Positions 1 to 7,127 of a stretch of DNA of 8,485 nucleotides are shown here, in pieces. Positions within the stretch are counted from its first letter, which is position 1; each line of letters starts with the position of its first letter. The stretch comes from JACQAI01 sp035507915 (GTDB lineage: Bacteria > Pseudomonadota > Alphaproteobacteria > Elsterales > Elsteraceae), in assembly GCA_035507915.1 (NCBI GenBank), contig DATJNS010000100.1:1-8485 (forward strand), read 5' to 3'. The position numbers and the translations under genes were made by a program. Under the pieces are notes generated by a model. It was given only the letters and a program-made list of their open reading frames with translations, did no database searches and had not been told where the DNA came from.

Positions 1-544
1 CACGATGGCGAAGGGCATCTGCGGCGGCTACGTGCCGACCGGCGCGGTGCTGATCCACGAGCGCGTCTACGGCGCCTTCGAGCGCGCCGGCGTCGCGCTG
101 CGCCACGGCGAAACCTTCTCGGGCCATCCGCTGGTGTGCGCTATCGGCGACGCCGTGCTCGAGTTCATCGAGCGCCAGGGCCTGGTCGAGCGCGCCCGCA
201 CGCTGGGCGCCGTGCTCGGACGCCGCCTCGAGGCGCTGCGCGGCTCGCCGATCGTCGGCGACGTGCGCGGGATCGGCCTGCTCCGCGGCATCGAGCTGGT
301 CGCCGACAAAGCGACCAGGCGCCCCTTCCCGCGCGCCCGGCGCGTCGCCGCGCGCATCGCGCAGGCCTGCGCCGACCGCGGCGTCATCGTCGTGGCGGGC
401 GCCGGTTGCGTCGACGGCGTCGACGGCGACACGATCTCGCTGTCGCCGCCGTTCACCATCACGGAAGCCGAGATCGAAACCGTCGTGTCGACGCTCGCCG
501 AAGCGATCGACGTCGTCGCCGCGGATACGCCGACCGCTGCCTGA
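1..544 (+). CDS. Class III PLP-dependent aminotransferase, C-terminal part (5' truncated by window edge)
   Basis: This is the C-terminal ~180 residues of a class III (omega-amino acid type) aminotransferase. The family moves an amino group from an amine or omega-amino acid to a keto acid in the cytoplasm. The reading frame is open from the first full codon at base 2, so the true start lies left of the window and the ATG at 5 is internal. The motif AKGICGGYVPTGAV carries the expected PLP Schiff-base lysine (bases 11-13). It is followed by HGETFSGHPL (from base 104), the class III 'TFxGHP' block, then GDVRGIGLLRGIEL and a C-terminal SLSPPFTIT block, all typical of the fold's small domain. The dioxygenase gene starts 13 bp downstream, which suggests co-transcription. 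The substrate is unknown: omega-amino acid:pyruvate, taurine:pyruvate and GABA-type enzymes all share these motifs, and the substrate-recognition residues in the N-terminal half are missing here. Confidence 0.93.
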   Translation, partial: TMAKGICGGYVPTGAVLIHERVYGAFERAGVALRHGETFSGHPLVCAIGDAVLEFIERQGLVERARTLGAVLGRRLEALRGSPIVGDVRGIGLLRGIELVADKATRRPFPRARRVAARIAQACADRGVIVVAGAGCVDGVDGDTISLSPPFTITEAEIETVVSTLAEAIDVVAADTPTAA

Positions 545-550
545 GGGAGG
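545..550 (+). promoter_or_regulatory. Ribosome binding site of the dioxygenase gene
   Basis: GGGAGG lies immediately after the aminotransferase stop codon and 7 bases before the ATG at 558. It is a good Shine-Dalgarno match and fixes that ATG as the start. Translation of the dioxygenase may still be helped by ribosomes finishing the upstream gene. Confidence 0.7.
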
Positions 551-557
551 TCCGTCC

Positions 558-1400
558 ATGCCTGACAAGATCACGGTCAAGCCGATCGCCGGCGCGCTCG
601 GCGCCGAGATAGACGGCGTCGATCTGGCGCGGCCACTCGACAACGCCAGTTTCGCGGCGGTGCATCAGGCGCTGCTCGATCATCTCGTGATCTTCTTCCA
701 CGACCAGCACTTGACCCAGGAGCAGCACCTCGCGTTCGGACAGCGCTTCGGGACGCTCAACGTGCACGACTTCGTCGAGGGCATGCGCGAGCACCGCGAG
801 ATCATCGAGGTCCGCAAGGAGCCGGCGGAGACCCAGAACTTCGGCAATGGCTGGCACACGGACGTCAGCTATCTCGAGAAGCCGGCGCTCGGCTCGATCC
901 TCTACGCGCGCGAGGTGCCCGATCACGGCGGCGACACGATGTTCGCCAACATGTACCTCGCTTACGAAAGCCTCTCCGACGGGATGAGGCGGCTGCTCGA
1001 CGGCCTCAAGGCCGTGCATTCCGGCGCGCGTTTCTACGGCCCGAACTCGAGCTTCTATCGCGAGAACCGCTCGATGAAGATGCTCTACAGCCCCGATGCC
1101 GAGCTCGAGACCGAGCACCCCGTCGTGCGCACCCATCCCGAGACCGGCCGCAAGGGGCTCTACGTCAACAGCGGGTTCACGACGCGCTTCGCCGGCATGA
1201 CCGTCGAGGAGAGCGCGCCGCTGCTCAAGTTCCTGTTCGACCACGCGGCGCGGCCCGAGTTCACCTGCCGCTTCCACTGGCGACCCAACGCCATCGCCTT
1301 CTGGGACAATCGCAGCGTGCAGCATTACGCGATCAACGACTACCACGGCCAACGCCGCGTGATGCAGCGCGTCACCGTCGACGGCGATCGGCCGTTCTGA
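558..1400 (+). CDS. TauD/TfdA-family Fe(II)/2-oxoglutarate-dependent dioxygenase
   Basis: A 280-residue protein, the usual length for the TauD/TfdA family. These cytoplasmic enzymes couple decarboxylation of 2-oxoglutarate to hydroxylation of a substrate; in TauD this releases sulfite from taurine. The iron triad is intact: H100 and D102 in WHTDVSY and the distal H256 in NRSVQHYA. The C-terminal block QRRVMQR supplies R267 (2-oxoglutarate carboxylate) and R271 (the arginine that in TauD binds the taurine sulfonate). T127 in GGDTMF matches the 2-oxoglutarate-contacting threonine, and F207 matches a substrate-pocket phenylalanine. The N-terminal part (ITVKPIAGALGAEIDGVDL) is also typical. The start is set by the GGGAGG site upstream. 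The gene sits between an aminotransferase and hyuA, not in a classical tauABCD order, so taurine is only one possible substrate; carboxylate substrates use the same arginine in relatives such as TfdA. Confidence 0.95.
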   Translation: MPDKITVKPIAGALGAEIDGVDLARPLDNASFAAVHQALLDHLVIFFHDQHLTQEQHLAFGQRFGTLNVHDFVEGMREHREIIEVRKEPAETQNFGNGWHTDVSYLEKPALGSILYAREVPDHGGDTMFANMYLAYESLSDGMRRLLDGLKAVHSGARFYGPNSSFYRENRSMKMLYSPDAELETEHPVVRTHPETGRKGLYVNSGFTTRFAGMTVEESAPLLKFLFDHAARPEFTCRFHWRPNAIAFWDNRSVQHYAINDYHGQRRVMQRVTVDGDRPF

Positions 1401-1405
1401 GCGAC

Positions 1406-3496
1406 ATGGCGCCACGCGAGGTCGAAAGCGGCGCGTATCGCATTGGCGTCGACATCGGAGGCACCTTCACCGATCTCGTGCTGGCCGGCACCGACGGCGC
1501 GATCGCCGTCTTCAAGGTGCCGTCGAACGCTGCGGATCCCGCCGCGGGCGTGCTCGACGCGGTGGCGGCGGCGGCGCGCGCCCAAGGCCTCACGGTGGGC
1601 GCTCTGCTCGGCCGTTGCAGCCTGTTCGTGCACGGCTCGACGATCGCGACCAACACGCTGCTCGAGCGCAAAGGCGCCAAGCTCGGCGCCCTCGTGACCG
1701 CGGGATTTCGCGACAGTCTGGCGATCCGCCGTGGCCTGCGCGCCAACCCATGGGATCATCGCACGCCCTATCCGCCGGTCCTGGTGCCCCGCTATCTGCG
1801 ACGGCCGGTCGCCGGAAGGATCGACAAGCACGGTGGCGAGGAGAGCGCCCTCGCCACCGCGGACATCGAGGCGGCCGCGGTCGACTTCAAGGCGGCCGGT
1901 GTCGAAGCGGTCGCGATCTGTCTGTTCAACAGCTTCCTGAACGACGCCCACGAGGAGCGGTGCGCCGAGATCCTGGCGCACATGCATCCCACCTGGTGGC
2001 TGTCGCTGTCCAGCCACGTCGCGCCGATCATGGGCGAGTACGAGCGCAGCTCGACCGCCGTCCTCAACGCCTATGTCGGCCCGCGCGCCGTGGCTTATCT
2101 GGCGGCGCTCGACGTGCGGCTGCGCGAGCTCGGCCTGCCCGGCCGCCTGCTGTTGATCCAGAACAACGGCGGCGCGGTGTCGGTCGACGAGATCGCCAGC
2201 CGTCCGGTCGCGCTGCTGCTGTCGGGGCCGGCCGCCGGGGTCGGCGCGCTGCGCTACTACAGCCAGGCGACCGGCGCCGACGACCTGATCTCGATGGAGA
2301 TCGGCGGCACGAGCTGCGACGTCATCCTGATGAGCGCGGGGGCGGTCGCCCAGACCGATCACCTCTCGATCGACGGCTACGACGCCGTGACGCCGTCGAT
2401 CGACGTCCACACCATCGGGGCAGGCGGCGGCACGATCGCGGGCGTCGACCAGGCCGGCCTCATGTTCGTGGGGCCGGAAGGTGCCGGCGCGCGGCCCGGC
2501 CCCGCCTGCTACGGACTCGGCGGCACCCGGCCGACGGTGACCGACGCCCAGGTCGTGCTCGGCCGCCTCAATCCGGCGACCTACGCCGGCGGTGTGATTG
2601 CGATCGACGCTGCACTCGCGCGCGGCGCCGTCGAGGCCGGCGTCGCGCGGCCGCTCGATCTCGAAGTCGACGCAGCGGCTGCGGGCATCCTGCGGCTGAT
2701 GGAGCAGAAGCTGTTGCACGCGTTGCAGCACATCAGCATCGAGCGCGGCCACGATCCGCGGCGCTTCACCCTGGTCGCCGGCGGCGGCGCGGGCGCGCTG
2801 CACGCCGCAACGGTGGCACGCGCGCTCGGCTGCCGACGCGTCTATGTACCGCGGGTCGCGGGCGCCTTCTGCGCGCTCGGGATGCTCAATTCCGACGTGC
2901 GCCACGACGTGCTGCGCGTCCAGTTCGGCCGGCTCGATCGTCCCGACGGCGCGGCGCTCGCGCGCGTGTTCGGCGAGCTCGAGGCGGAGGCGCGCGAGAT
3001 CCTGCGGCGCGAGGGCTTCGCGGCACGCGACGTCTCGCTCACGCGCGCCGTCGATCTGCGCTACCGCGGCCAGCAGTGGGACATTACGGTGGCGATCGCG
3101 AGCACGTCGTTCGATCCGACCGCGATCCGGCGCGATTTCGAGGCCGAGCATGATCGATTGTTCGGCCACATCCAGCCCGACGGCGCCATCGAGATCACCA
3201 AGCTGCGCGTCGCCGGCATCGGCGCGCTGCCGCCGCTCCGGTTGGTCGAGCCCGAAGCGACCGAAGGCAAGCCGTCGGCGGCCGGGCGGCGCCGGGTCTG
3301 GATCGACCCGCGCCGCGGCTGGCAGGAGATTCCCATCTATCGCGGCCGCGATCTCGCGCCCGGTCACGCGTTCGCGGGCCCCGCCATCGTCGACGAGCAG
3401 ACGACCACCATTTTGATCGGGGCGGGCGACACATTGACGGTCGATGGCGCCGGCAATTTCGTCATCGAGATCGGCGCGGAGGCCGCGACGGCATGA
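1406..3496 (+). CDS. hyuA: Hydantoinase/oxoprolinase family subunit A (ATP-binding, HyuA-like)
   Basis: A 696-residue protein of the HyuA family (N-methylhydantoinase A, 5-oxoprolinase N-half, caprolactamase alpha, acetone/acetophenone carboxylase relatives), at the family's normal length. It is the ATPase subunit that activates a cyclic amide or carbonyl by phosphorylation, working with HyuB. The actin/ASKHA-type nucleotide site is visible: phosphate-1 GVDIGGTFTD at residues 14-23, phosphate-2 SMEIGGTSCD at about 296-305, and the adenosine motif VAGGGAGALHA at about 457-467. HTIGAGGGTIAGVD and ARPGPACYG in the centre and DLRYRGQ near residue 550 are further family blocks. The ATG at 1406 is 5 bases after the dioxygenase stop and has no convincing Shine-Dalgarno site, so initiation probably depends on coupling to upstream translation. 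The substrate cannot be assigned from motifs. A long antisense frame over the gene is a high-GC shadow. Confidence 0.95.
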   Translation: MAPREVESGAYRIGVDIGGTFTDLVLAGTDGAIAVFKVPSNAADPAAGVLDAVAAAARAQGLTVGALLGRCSLFVHGSTIATNTLLERKGAKLGALVTAGFRDSLAIRRGLRANPWDHRTPYPPVLVPRYLRRPVAGRIDKHGGEESALATADIEAAAVDFKAAGVEAVAICLFNSFLNDAHEERCAEILAHMHPTWWLSLSSHVAPIMGEYERSSTAVLNAYVGPRAVAYLAALDVRLRELGLPGRLLLIQNNGGAVSVDEIASRPVALLLSGPAAGVGALRYYSQATGADDLISMEIGGTSCDVILMSAGAVAQTDHLSIDGYDAVTPSIDVHTIGAGGGTIAGVDQAGLMFVGPEGAGARPGPACYGLGGTRPTVTDAQVVLGRLNPATYAGGVIAIDAALARGAVEAGVARPLDLEVDAAAAGILRLMEQKLLHALQHISIERGHDPRRFTLVAGGGAGALHAATVARALGCRRVYVPRVAGAFCALGMLNSDVRHDVLRVQFGRLDRPDGAALARVFGELEAEAREILRREGFAARDVSLTRAVDLRYRGQQWDITVAIASTSFDPTAIRRDFEAEHDRLFGHIQPDGAIEITKLRVAGIGALPPLRLVEPEATEGKPSAAGRRRVWIDPRRGWQEIPIYRGRDLAPGHAFAGPAIVDEQTTTILIGAGDTLTVDGAGNFVIEIGAEAATA

Positions 3497-5250
3497 CTGC
3501 CCCGTCGCCATCCGTGATCGATCCGGTGACCCTCGCGCTGGTCCAGAACCGGCTCGATCACATCGCGCGCCAGATGGGCACCGTGATGGTGCGCACCTCA
3601 CGCAGCCCGATCTTCAATCAGTCGCACGATTTCAGCTGTTTCATCTGCGATCGCGCAGGGACCCTGGTTTCCCAGGCGGACGGCATCCCGATCCACACCG
3701 GCGGCGGCGGGTTCGCGATTCGCGCCGTGCTGAAGAGCTTCGGCACCGCGATCGAGCCGGGCGACGTGTTCCTGCTCAACGACCCCTACGTCGCCGGCGG
3801 CAACCACCTGCCCGACTGGGTGATCGCGCGACCCGTGTTCGTCGACGGCGCGCTCGCGGCGTTCTGCTGCAACCGGGCGCATCAGTCCGACATCGGCGGC
3901 GGTGCCGCCGGCACCTACAATCCGGAAGCCACCGAGATCTTCCACGAAGGCATCCGCCTGCCCGCCCTCAAGCTGATCGAGGCCGACCGGGTGCGGCGCG
4001 ATCTGTGGCAGCTCCTCCTGATCAACAGCCGGTGTCCGGAGCTGCTCGACGGCGATCTGCGCGCGATGCTGGGCTCGACGCGCATCGGCGCGGAGCAGGT
4101 CGCCGCGCTGTTCGCCGAGCTCGGCACCGAAACCGCCTTCGGCTGCCTGGCCGCGATCCTCGACCACGGCGAGCGGCGGCTGCGGCGCGCACTGTCGGCG
4201 TTGCCGTCCGGCACCTGGCGCGCCGAGGAGAGCTTCGACAACGACTGCTTCGAGCCGGCCGACATTCGCATCCGCGTCGCGGTCACCGTCGACGGGAACG
4301 GCGCGACGGTCGATTTCACCGGCACGTCGCCGCAGATCCGCGGCTTCAAGAACTCGTCACTGGCGAACACGCATTCCGCGGTCTATGCGGCGTTCGCCTC
4401 GTTCTTCGAACCCGACATGCCGCGCAACGAGGGCACGTTTCGGGCGATCCGCATCATCGCACCGGAAGGCAGCCTGGTGAACGCGCGCGCCCCTGCGCCG
4501 CTCACCATGTGCACGGTGTTCCCCGCCCACGAGATCATGCACATTTGCTGGTGGGCGCTCGGCCAGGCGGACCCCGCGCGCAACGTTGCCGGCTGGGGCA
4601 AGAACGCCTTCCCGGTCACCTCGGGCACCGGCGAGACCGGCGACACATGGGTCGCCTATCACTGGGGCGGCGGCTCGGGCGCCGGCGCGGTGCGCGGGCG
4701 CGACGGCTTCGAGCAGATGGGACCCATGATCACCTTGGGCGGCCTGGTGATCCCGAACGCCGAGACCTGGGAGCAATTGTTCCCGGTGCGCGTCCGGCGC
4801 CAGGAATTTCGTTGCGATGCCGCGGGCGCCGGAACCTGGCGCGGCGGCGCCGGGGTCGACTACGAGGTCGAGATCGACAGCGAGGCGGTCTACTCGTTCC
4901 GCGGCGAGGGGCTGGGCCGGCCGACCGGGCACGGCGTCGAAGGCGGCGCCGCGGGACGCGGCGGCACGCTCAGCATCGTCGAGCGCGGCCGCGACGCACG
5001 CCAGCCGCCGCAATACGCGCTGTGGCGGTTGGCGCCCGCGCGCCTCGTCATGGCATCGCCCGGCGGCGGCGGTTACGGCGAGCCGTTCGAGCGCGCGCCG
5101 GAGCGCGTCGCCGAGGACGTGCGCGACGGCGTGGTCAGTGGCGCTGCTGCGCGCGAGCAGTACGGCGTCGCGCTGCGGCCCGACGGCACCGTCGATCCCG
5201 AGGAGACCGCGCGGCTGCGCCGCGCGCGCACGAGGACGGACGACCAATAA
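3493..5250 (+). CDS. hyuB: Hydantoinase/oxoprolinase family subunit B (HyuB-like)
   Basis: A 585-residue HyuB-family protein, full length for the family. It is the partner subunit that, with HyuA, forms the ATP-dependent amidohydrolase or carboxylase. The start ATG overlaps the hyuA stop as ATGA, which suggests translational coupling and balanced subunit production. Family blocks are clear: DPVTLALVQNRL at 10-21; MVRTSRSPIFNQSHDFSC at about 32-49; GDVFLLNDPYVAGGNHLPD at 90-108; NRAHQSDIGG at 127-136; TYNPEATEIFHEGIRLP from 141; and a glycine-rich C-terminal part including SPGGGGYG. D46, H105, D108, H130, D133 and H151 in these blocks are candidate metal or active-site residues; this is my reading of conservation, not a demonstrated assignment. 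Possible activities are hydantoin, 5-oxoproline or lactam hydrolysis, or a ketone carboxylase. No gamma-type carboxylase subunit is seen next to it, which favours the hydrolase type. Confidence 0.95.
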   Translation: MTAPSPSVIDPVTLALVQNRLDHIARQMGTVMVRTSRSPIFNQSHDFSCFICDRAGTLVSQADGIPIHTGGGGFAIRAVLKSFGTAIEPGDVFLLNDPYVAGGNHLPDWVIARPVFVDGALAAFCCNRAHQSDIGGGAAGTYNPEATEIFHEGIRLPALKLIEADRVRRDLWQLLLINSRCPELLDGDLRAMLGSTRIGAEQVAALFAELGTETAFGCLAAILDHGERRLRRALSALPSGTWRAEESFDNDCFEPADIRIRVAVTVDGNGATVDFTGTSPQIRGFKNSSLANTHSAVYAAFASFFEPDMPRNEGTFRAIRIIAPEGSLVNARAPAPLTMCTVFPAHEIMHICWWALGQADPARNVAGWGKNAFPVTSGTGETGDTWVAYHWGGGSGAGAVRGRDGFEQMGPMITLGGLVIPNAETWEQLFPVRVRRQEFRCDAAGAGTWRGGAGVDYEVEIDSEAVYSFRGEGLGRPTGHGVEGGAAGRGGTLSIVERGRDARQPPQYALWRLAPARLVMASPGGGGYGEPFERAPERVAEDVRDGVVSGAAAREQYGVALRPDGTVDPEETARLRRARTRTDDQ

Positions 5251-5265
5251 TCACGGGGAGGTGAT
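5250..5265 (+). promoter_or_regulatory. Strong Shine-Dalgarno site in the loop of a small dyad before the binding-protein gene
   Basis: GGGGAGGTGA (5255-5264) precedes the ATG at 5269 and is the strongest ribosome binding site in the window. It is flanked by a perfect 5-base inverted repeat, ATCAC (5250-5254) and GTGAT (5261-5265), with GGGGAG as the loop. The left arm begins on the last base of the hyuB stop codon. The strong site fits the need for a periplasmic binding protein in excess over its membrane partners. Whether the dyad has any role is unknown; a 5-bp stem can arise by chance. Confidence 0.6.
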
Positions 5266-5268
5266 GCA

Positions 5269-6330
5269 ATGCGGAACGTCACGAGACTGCTGCCCGCCAT
5301 GCTCGTCGCGGGACTCCTGTTGGCGGCGCCCTTCGCGGGCGCGGCGGACGACCTGCCGGTCACCGACAAGCTGCCCACGTCGCCGGTCAAGGTCCGGGTC
5401 ATGGTCTACAACGGCGCCTACACGTCGATGTCGGTCCACGTCGCCCAGGACCTCGGCTTCTACGCCCAGAACAAGCTCGACGCCGAGCTCACGACGGTCA
5501 ACTCGGGTCCCGCCGGCGTCGCCGCGCTGCTCGGCGGCAGCCTCGACTTCATCGAGCCGCCGACCGACCAGATCATGGAGAACCAGGTCAAAGGCTCCGA
5601 TCTTCGGATCGTCGTCGGCAACGAGGTGAAGAACTTCTTCAGCCTGATCGTCGACAATCGAGTGGCGTTGCCGCACCAGAAGGACGGCTATCCGGCGGTG
5701 ATGCGCGATCTCAAAGGCAAGCGCATCGGCGTCAACGCCCTCGGCGCGTCGACCCACCTGATGATGAACGCCCTGCTCAAGGGCGCCGGGATGACGCCCG
5801 ACGACGTGACCTACGTAGCCGTGGGCTCGTCGAATACGGCACTGGCGGCCTGGCAGGCCGACCGGGTCGACGCGGTCATGGGATTCACGCCGTTTCCCGA
5901 GATCATCCAGGCGCTCGGCACCGGTCGGCCGGCCATCGACCTCAGCGCCGGGCAAGGGCCTGCGGTCCTGCAGAAACTCGGCACCGCTTTCGAGGCCTTC
6001 TCGACCAGCGGCGCGTACATCCGCGCGCATCCCGACGTGGTGCACGCCTTCATCCAGAGCCACGTCGAGGCGATCGCCTGGATCAAGAACCCGGCGAACC
6101 GCACGAAGCTCGCCGAGCTGGTCGCCAAGTACGTCAACACGGCCGTCATTCCGGAGGACAAGCGCGCCGAGACCGTCGGCCGGATGATCGACGACTACAG
6201 CGGGTATTTCGGCTCGACGGTGGACCGCGGCGCGATCGACGCCTGGAACGAGTATCTGCTCGAGAACAAGCTGATCGCGCGCCCCGTGACGGCCGCCGAG
6301 GCAATCTACGCCGGCGCGCCGAAACCCTAG
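5269..6330 (+). CDS. ABC transporter substrate-binding protein, NMT1/TauA-SsuA-like
   Basis: A 353-residue periplasmic binding protein of the NMT1/SsuA/TauA class, which delivers small organic solutes (sulfonates, nitrate-like anions, pyrimidine precursors, aromatic acids) to an ABC importer. A Sec signal peptide is clear: positive N-end (MRNVTR), hydrophobic core at about 7-20, and an A-G-A cleavage site after residue 25. There is no lipobox cysteine, so the protein should be soluble. Family blocks are DLGFYAQNKLDAEL at 61-74 followed by GVAALLGGSLDF at 83-94, DLKGKRIGVNALGAST at 147-162, and ALAAWQADRVDAVMGF at 191-206, matching the two-lobed fold in which the protein samples 'slow' then 'fast' linear motifs. 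The start is supported by a strong Shine-Dalgarno site. The gene follows hyuB by 18 bp and is followed by the ATPase after 14 bp. The ligand is not predictable from the sequence, but it is presumably the substrate of the upstream enzymes. Confidence 0.93.
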   Translation: MRNVTRLLPAMLVAGLLLAAPFAGAADDLPVTDKLPTSPVKVRVMVYNGAYTSMSVHVAQDLGFYAQNKLDAELTTVNSGPAGVAALLGGSLDFIEPPTDQIMENQVKGSDLRIVVGNEVKNFFSLIVDNRVALPHQKDGYPAVMRDLKGKRIGVNALGASTHLMMNALLKGAGMTPDDVTYVAVGSSNTALAAWQADRVDAVMGFTPFPEIIQALGTGRPAIDLSAGQGPAVLQKLGTAFEAFSTSGAYIRAHPDVVHAFIQSHVEAIAWIKNPANRTKLAELVAKYVNTAVIPEDKRAETVGRMIDDYSGYFGSTVDRGAIDAWNEYLLENKLIARPVTAAEAIYAGAPKP

Positions 6331-6344
6331 CGCGATGCCGCCCG

Positions 6345-7127
6345 GTGGCTGACGGCATCCTTCTCGAGGGCGTGACTTTTCGCTACCAGAGTCTGCTCGT
6401 CCTCGAGTCGATCTCGTTGGCCGTGCGGCGCGGCGAGTTCGTCGCGCTCGTCGGGCCCAGCGGCTGCGGCAAGACGACGGTACTCGATCTGCTGAGCGGC
6501 CTCATTCCCGCACAGCAGGGCACCATCCAGGTCGGCGGCAAGCCGCCGCTCGCCGGTCGACCCGACACCGCACGCATGTTCGCGCGCGACGCCCTGTTGC
6601 CGTGGCGCACCGCCGAAGCCAACGTCGATTTCGCCGCTGCGACGCGCCAGCGCGACCGTGCGCGACGCGCCGCGCTGATCGCGTCGCTCTTACGCGACGT
6701 CGGCCTCGAGGGCTTCGAACGCACCTATCCGCGCCAGCTCTCCCAAGGCATGCGCCAGCGCGTCGCGCTCGCCCGCACCTTCTCGTTGGAGAGCGAGTAC
6801 GTCTTCCTCGACGAGCCGTTCGGCGCACTCGACGCGCAGACCAAGCTGACGCTGCAGGACCGACTGCTCACGCTGTGCGAACGGTTCCACAAGACGGTCG
6901 TCTTGGTGACCCACGACCTCGCAGAGGCGGTGGCGCTCTCGGACCGCGTGATCGTGATGTCGGCGCGCCCGGGCCGGATTACGGCCGACGTGCGCATCGA
7001 TCTGCCGCGGCCGCGCTCGGCCAGCAGGCTGCAGGGCGACCGCGCGTTTCATGAGCTCTACGCCCAGCTGTGGCGCGAGCTCGAACGCGCCGCCCAGCCG
7101 CAATCGAATGCCGGCGCACCGGCATGA
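6345..7127 (+). CDS. ABC transporter ATP-binding protein, SsuB/TauB-like
   Basis: A 260-residue nucleotide-binding subunit that powers the importer at the inner membrane face. It begins with GTG at 6345; the ATG at 6335 is out of frame and stops after five codons, and no Shine-Dalgarno site is evident. Walker A is GPSGCGKTT at 37-45, the signature is LSQGM at 132-136 (Q in place of the second-position G of LSGGQ-type motifs), Walker B is FLDEP at 154-158 with catalytic E157, the D-loop is GALD at 160-163, and the switch histidine is H190 in VTHD. The Q-loop reads MFARDALLPWRT, so A80 stands where the usual glutamine of 'FQxDxLLPW' would be. All other catalytic residues are present, so the protein is probably active. 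It overlaps the permease gene by ATGA. The SsuB/TauB family assignment rests on the LLPWRT block, the gene context and the size. Confidence 0.94.
   Translation: MADGILLEGVTFRYQSLLVLESISLAVRRGEFVALVGPSGCGKTTVLDLLSGLIPAQQGTIQVGGKPPLAGRPDTARMFARDALLPWRTAEANVDFAAATRQRDRARRAALIASLLRDVGLEGFERTYPRQLSQGMRQRVALARTFSLESEYVFLDEPFGALDAQTKLTLQDRLLTLCERFHKTVVLVTHDLAEAVALSDRVIVMSARPGRITADVRIDLPRPRSASRLQGDRAFHELYAQLWRELERAAQPQSNAGAPA

Noticed and set aside
459..1415. A 318-codon - strand frame antisense to the dioxygenase gene
   Set aside because: The + strand carries the intact TauD-family motifs and a ribosome binding site; the antisense product has no recognisable domain.
1340..3601. A 753-codon open frame on the - strand over the whole of hyuA
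   Set aside because: It is antisense to a gene with clear family motifs along its full length. Its composition (Arg/Ala/Asp/His-rich, low complexity) and lack of recognisable domains are typical of shadow frames in GC-rich DNA.
1406..5250. HyuAB as an acetone or acetophenone carboxylase
   Set aside because: Those enzymes need additional subunits that are normally encoded next to the A/B-like genes. None is present here, where hyuAB is flanked by a dioxygenase and a transporter gene, so a hydrolase role is preferred, though not proven.
3444..5264. A 606-codon + strand frame over hyuB, and similarly a 512-codon frame at 1615-3153 over hyuA
   Set aside because: Both are arginine-rich frame-shifted shadows of hyuB and hyuA with no family motifs; the real genes account for the coding signal.
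5598..5611. CGATC-TTCG-GATCG, a perfect 5-bp hairpin with a UUCG tetraloop inside the binding-protein gene
   Set aside because: It is stable in principle, but it lies mid-gene in ordinary codons (Asp-Leu-Arg-Ile) with no downstream feature; the most likely explanation is chance in GATC-rich coding sequence.
6335..6352. A five-codon ATG frame just before the ATPase GTG start, as a leader peptide
   Set aside because: It has no ribosome binding site, no notable codons and no attenuator-like structure; overlap with the GTG start is not evidence enough.
7070..7123. Upstream GTG as the start of the permease, adding 18 residues
   Set aside because: The extension is arginine-rich and lies inside the ATPase gene. 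The ATG at 7124 forms the ATGA overlap seen elsewhere in this operon and gives a normal permease N-terminus.
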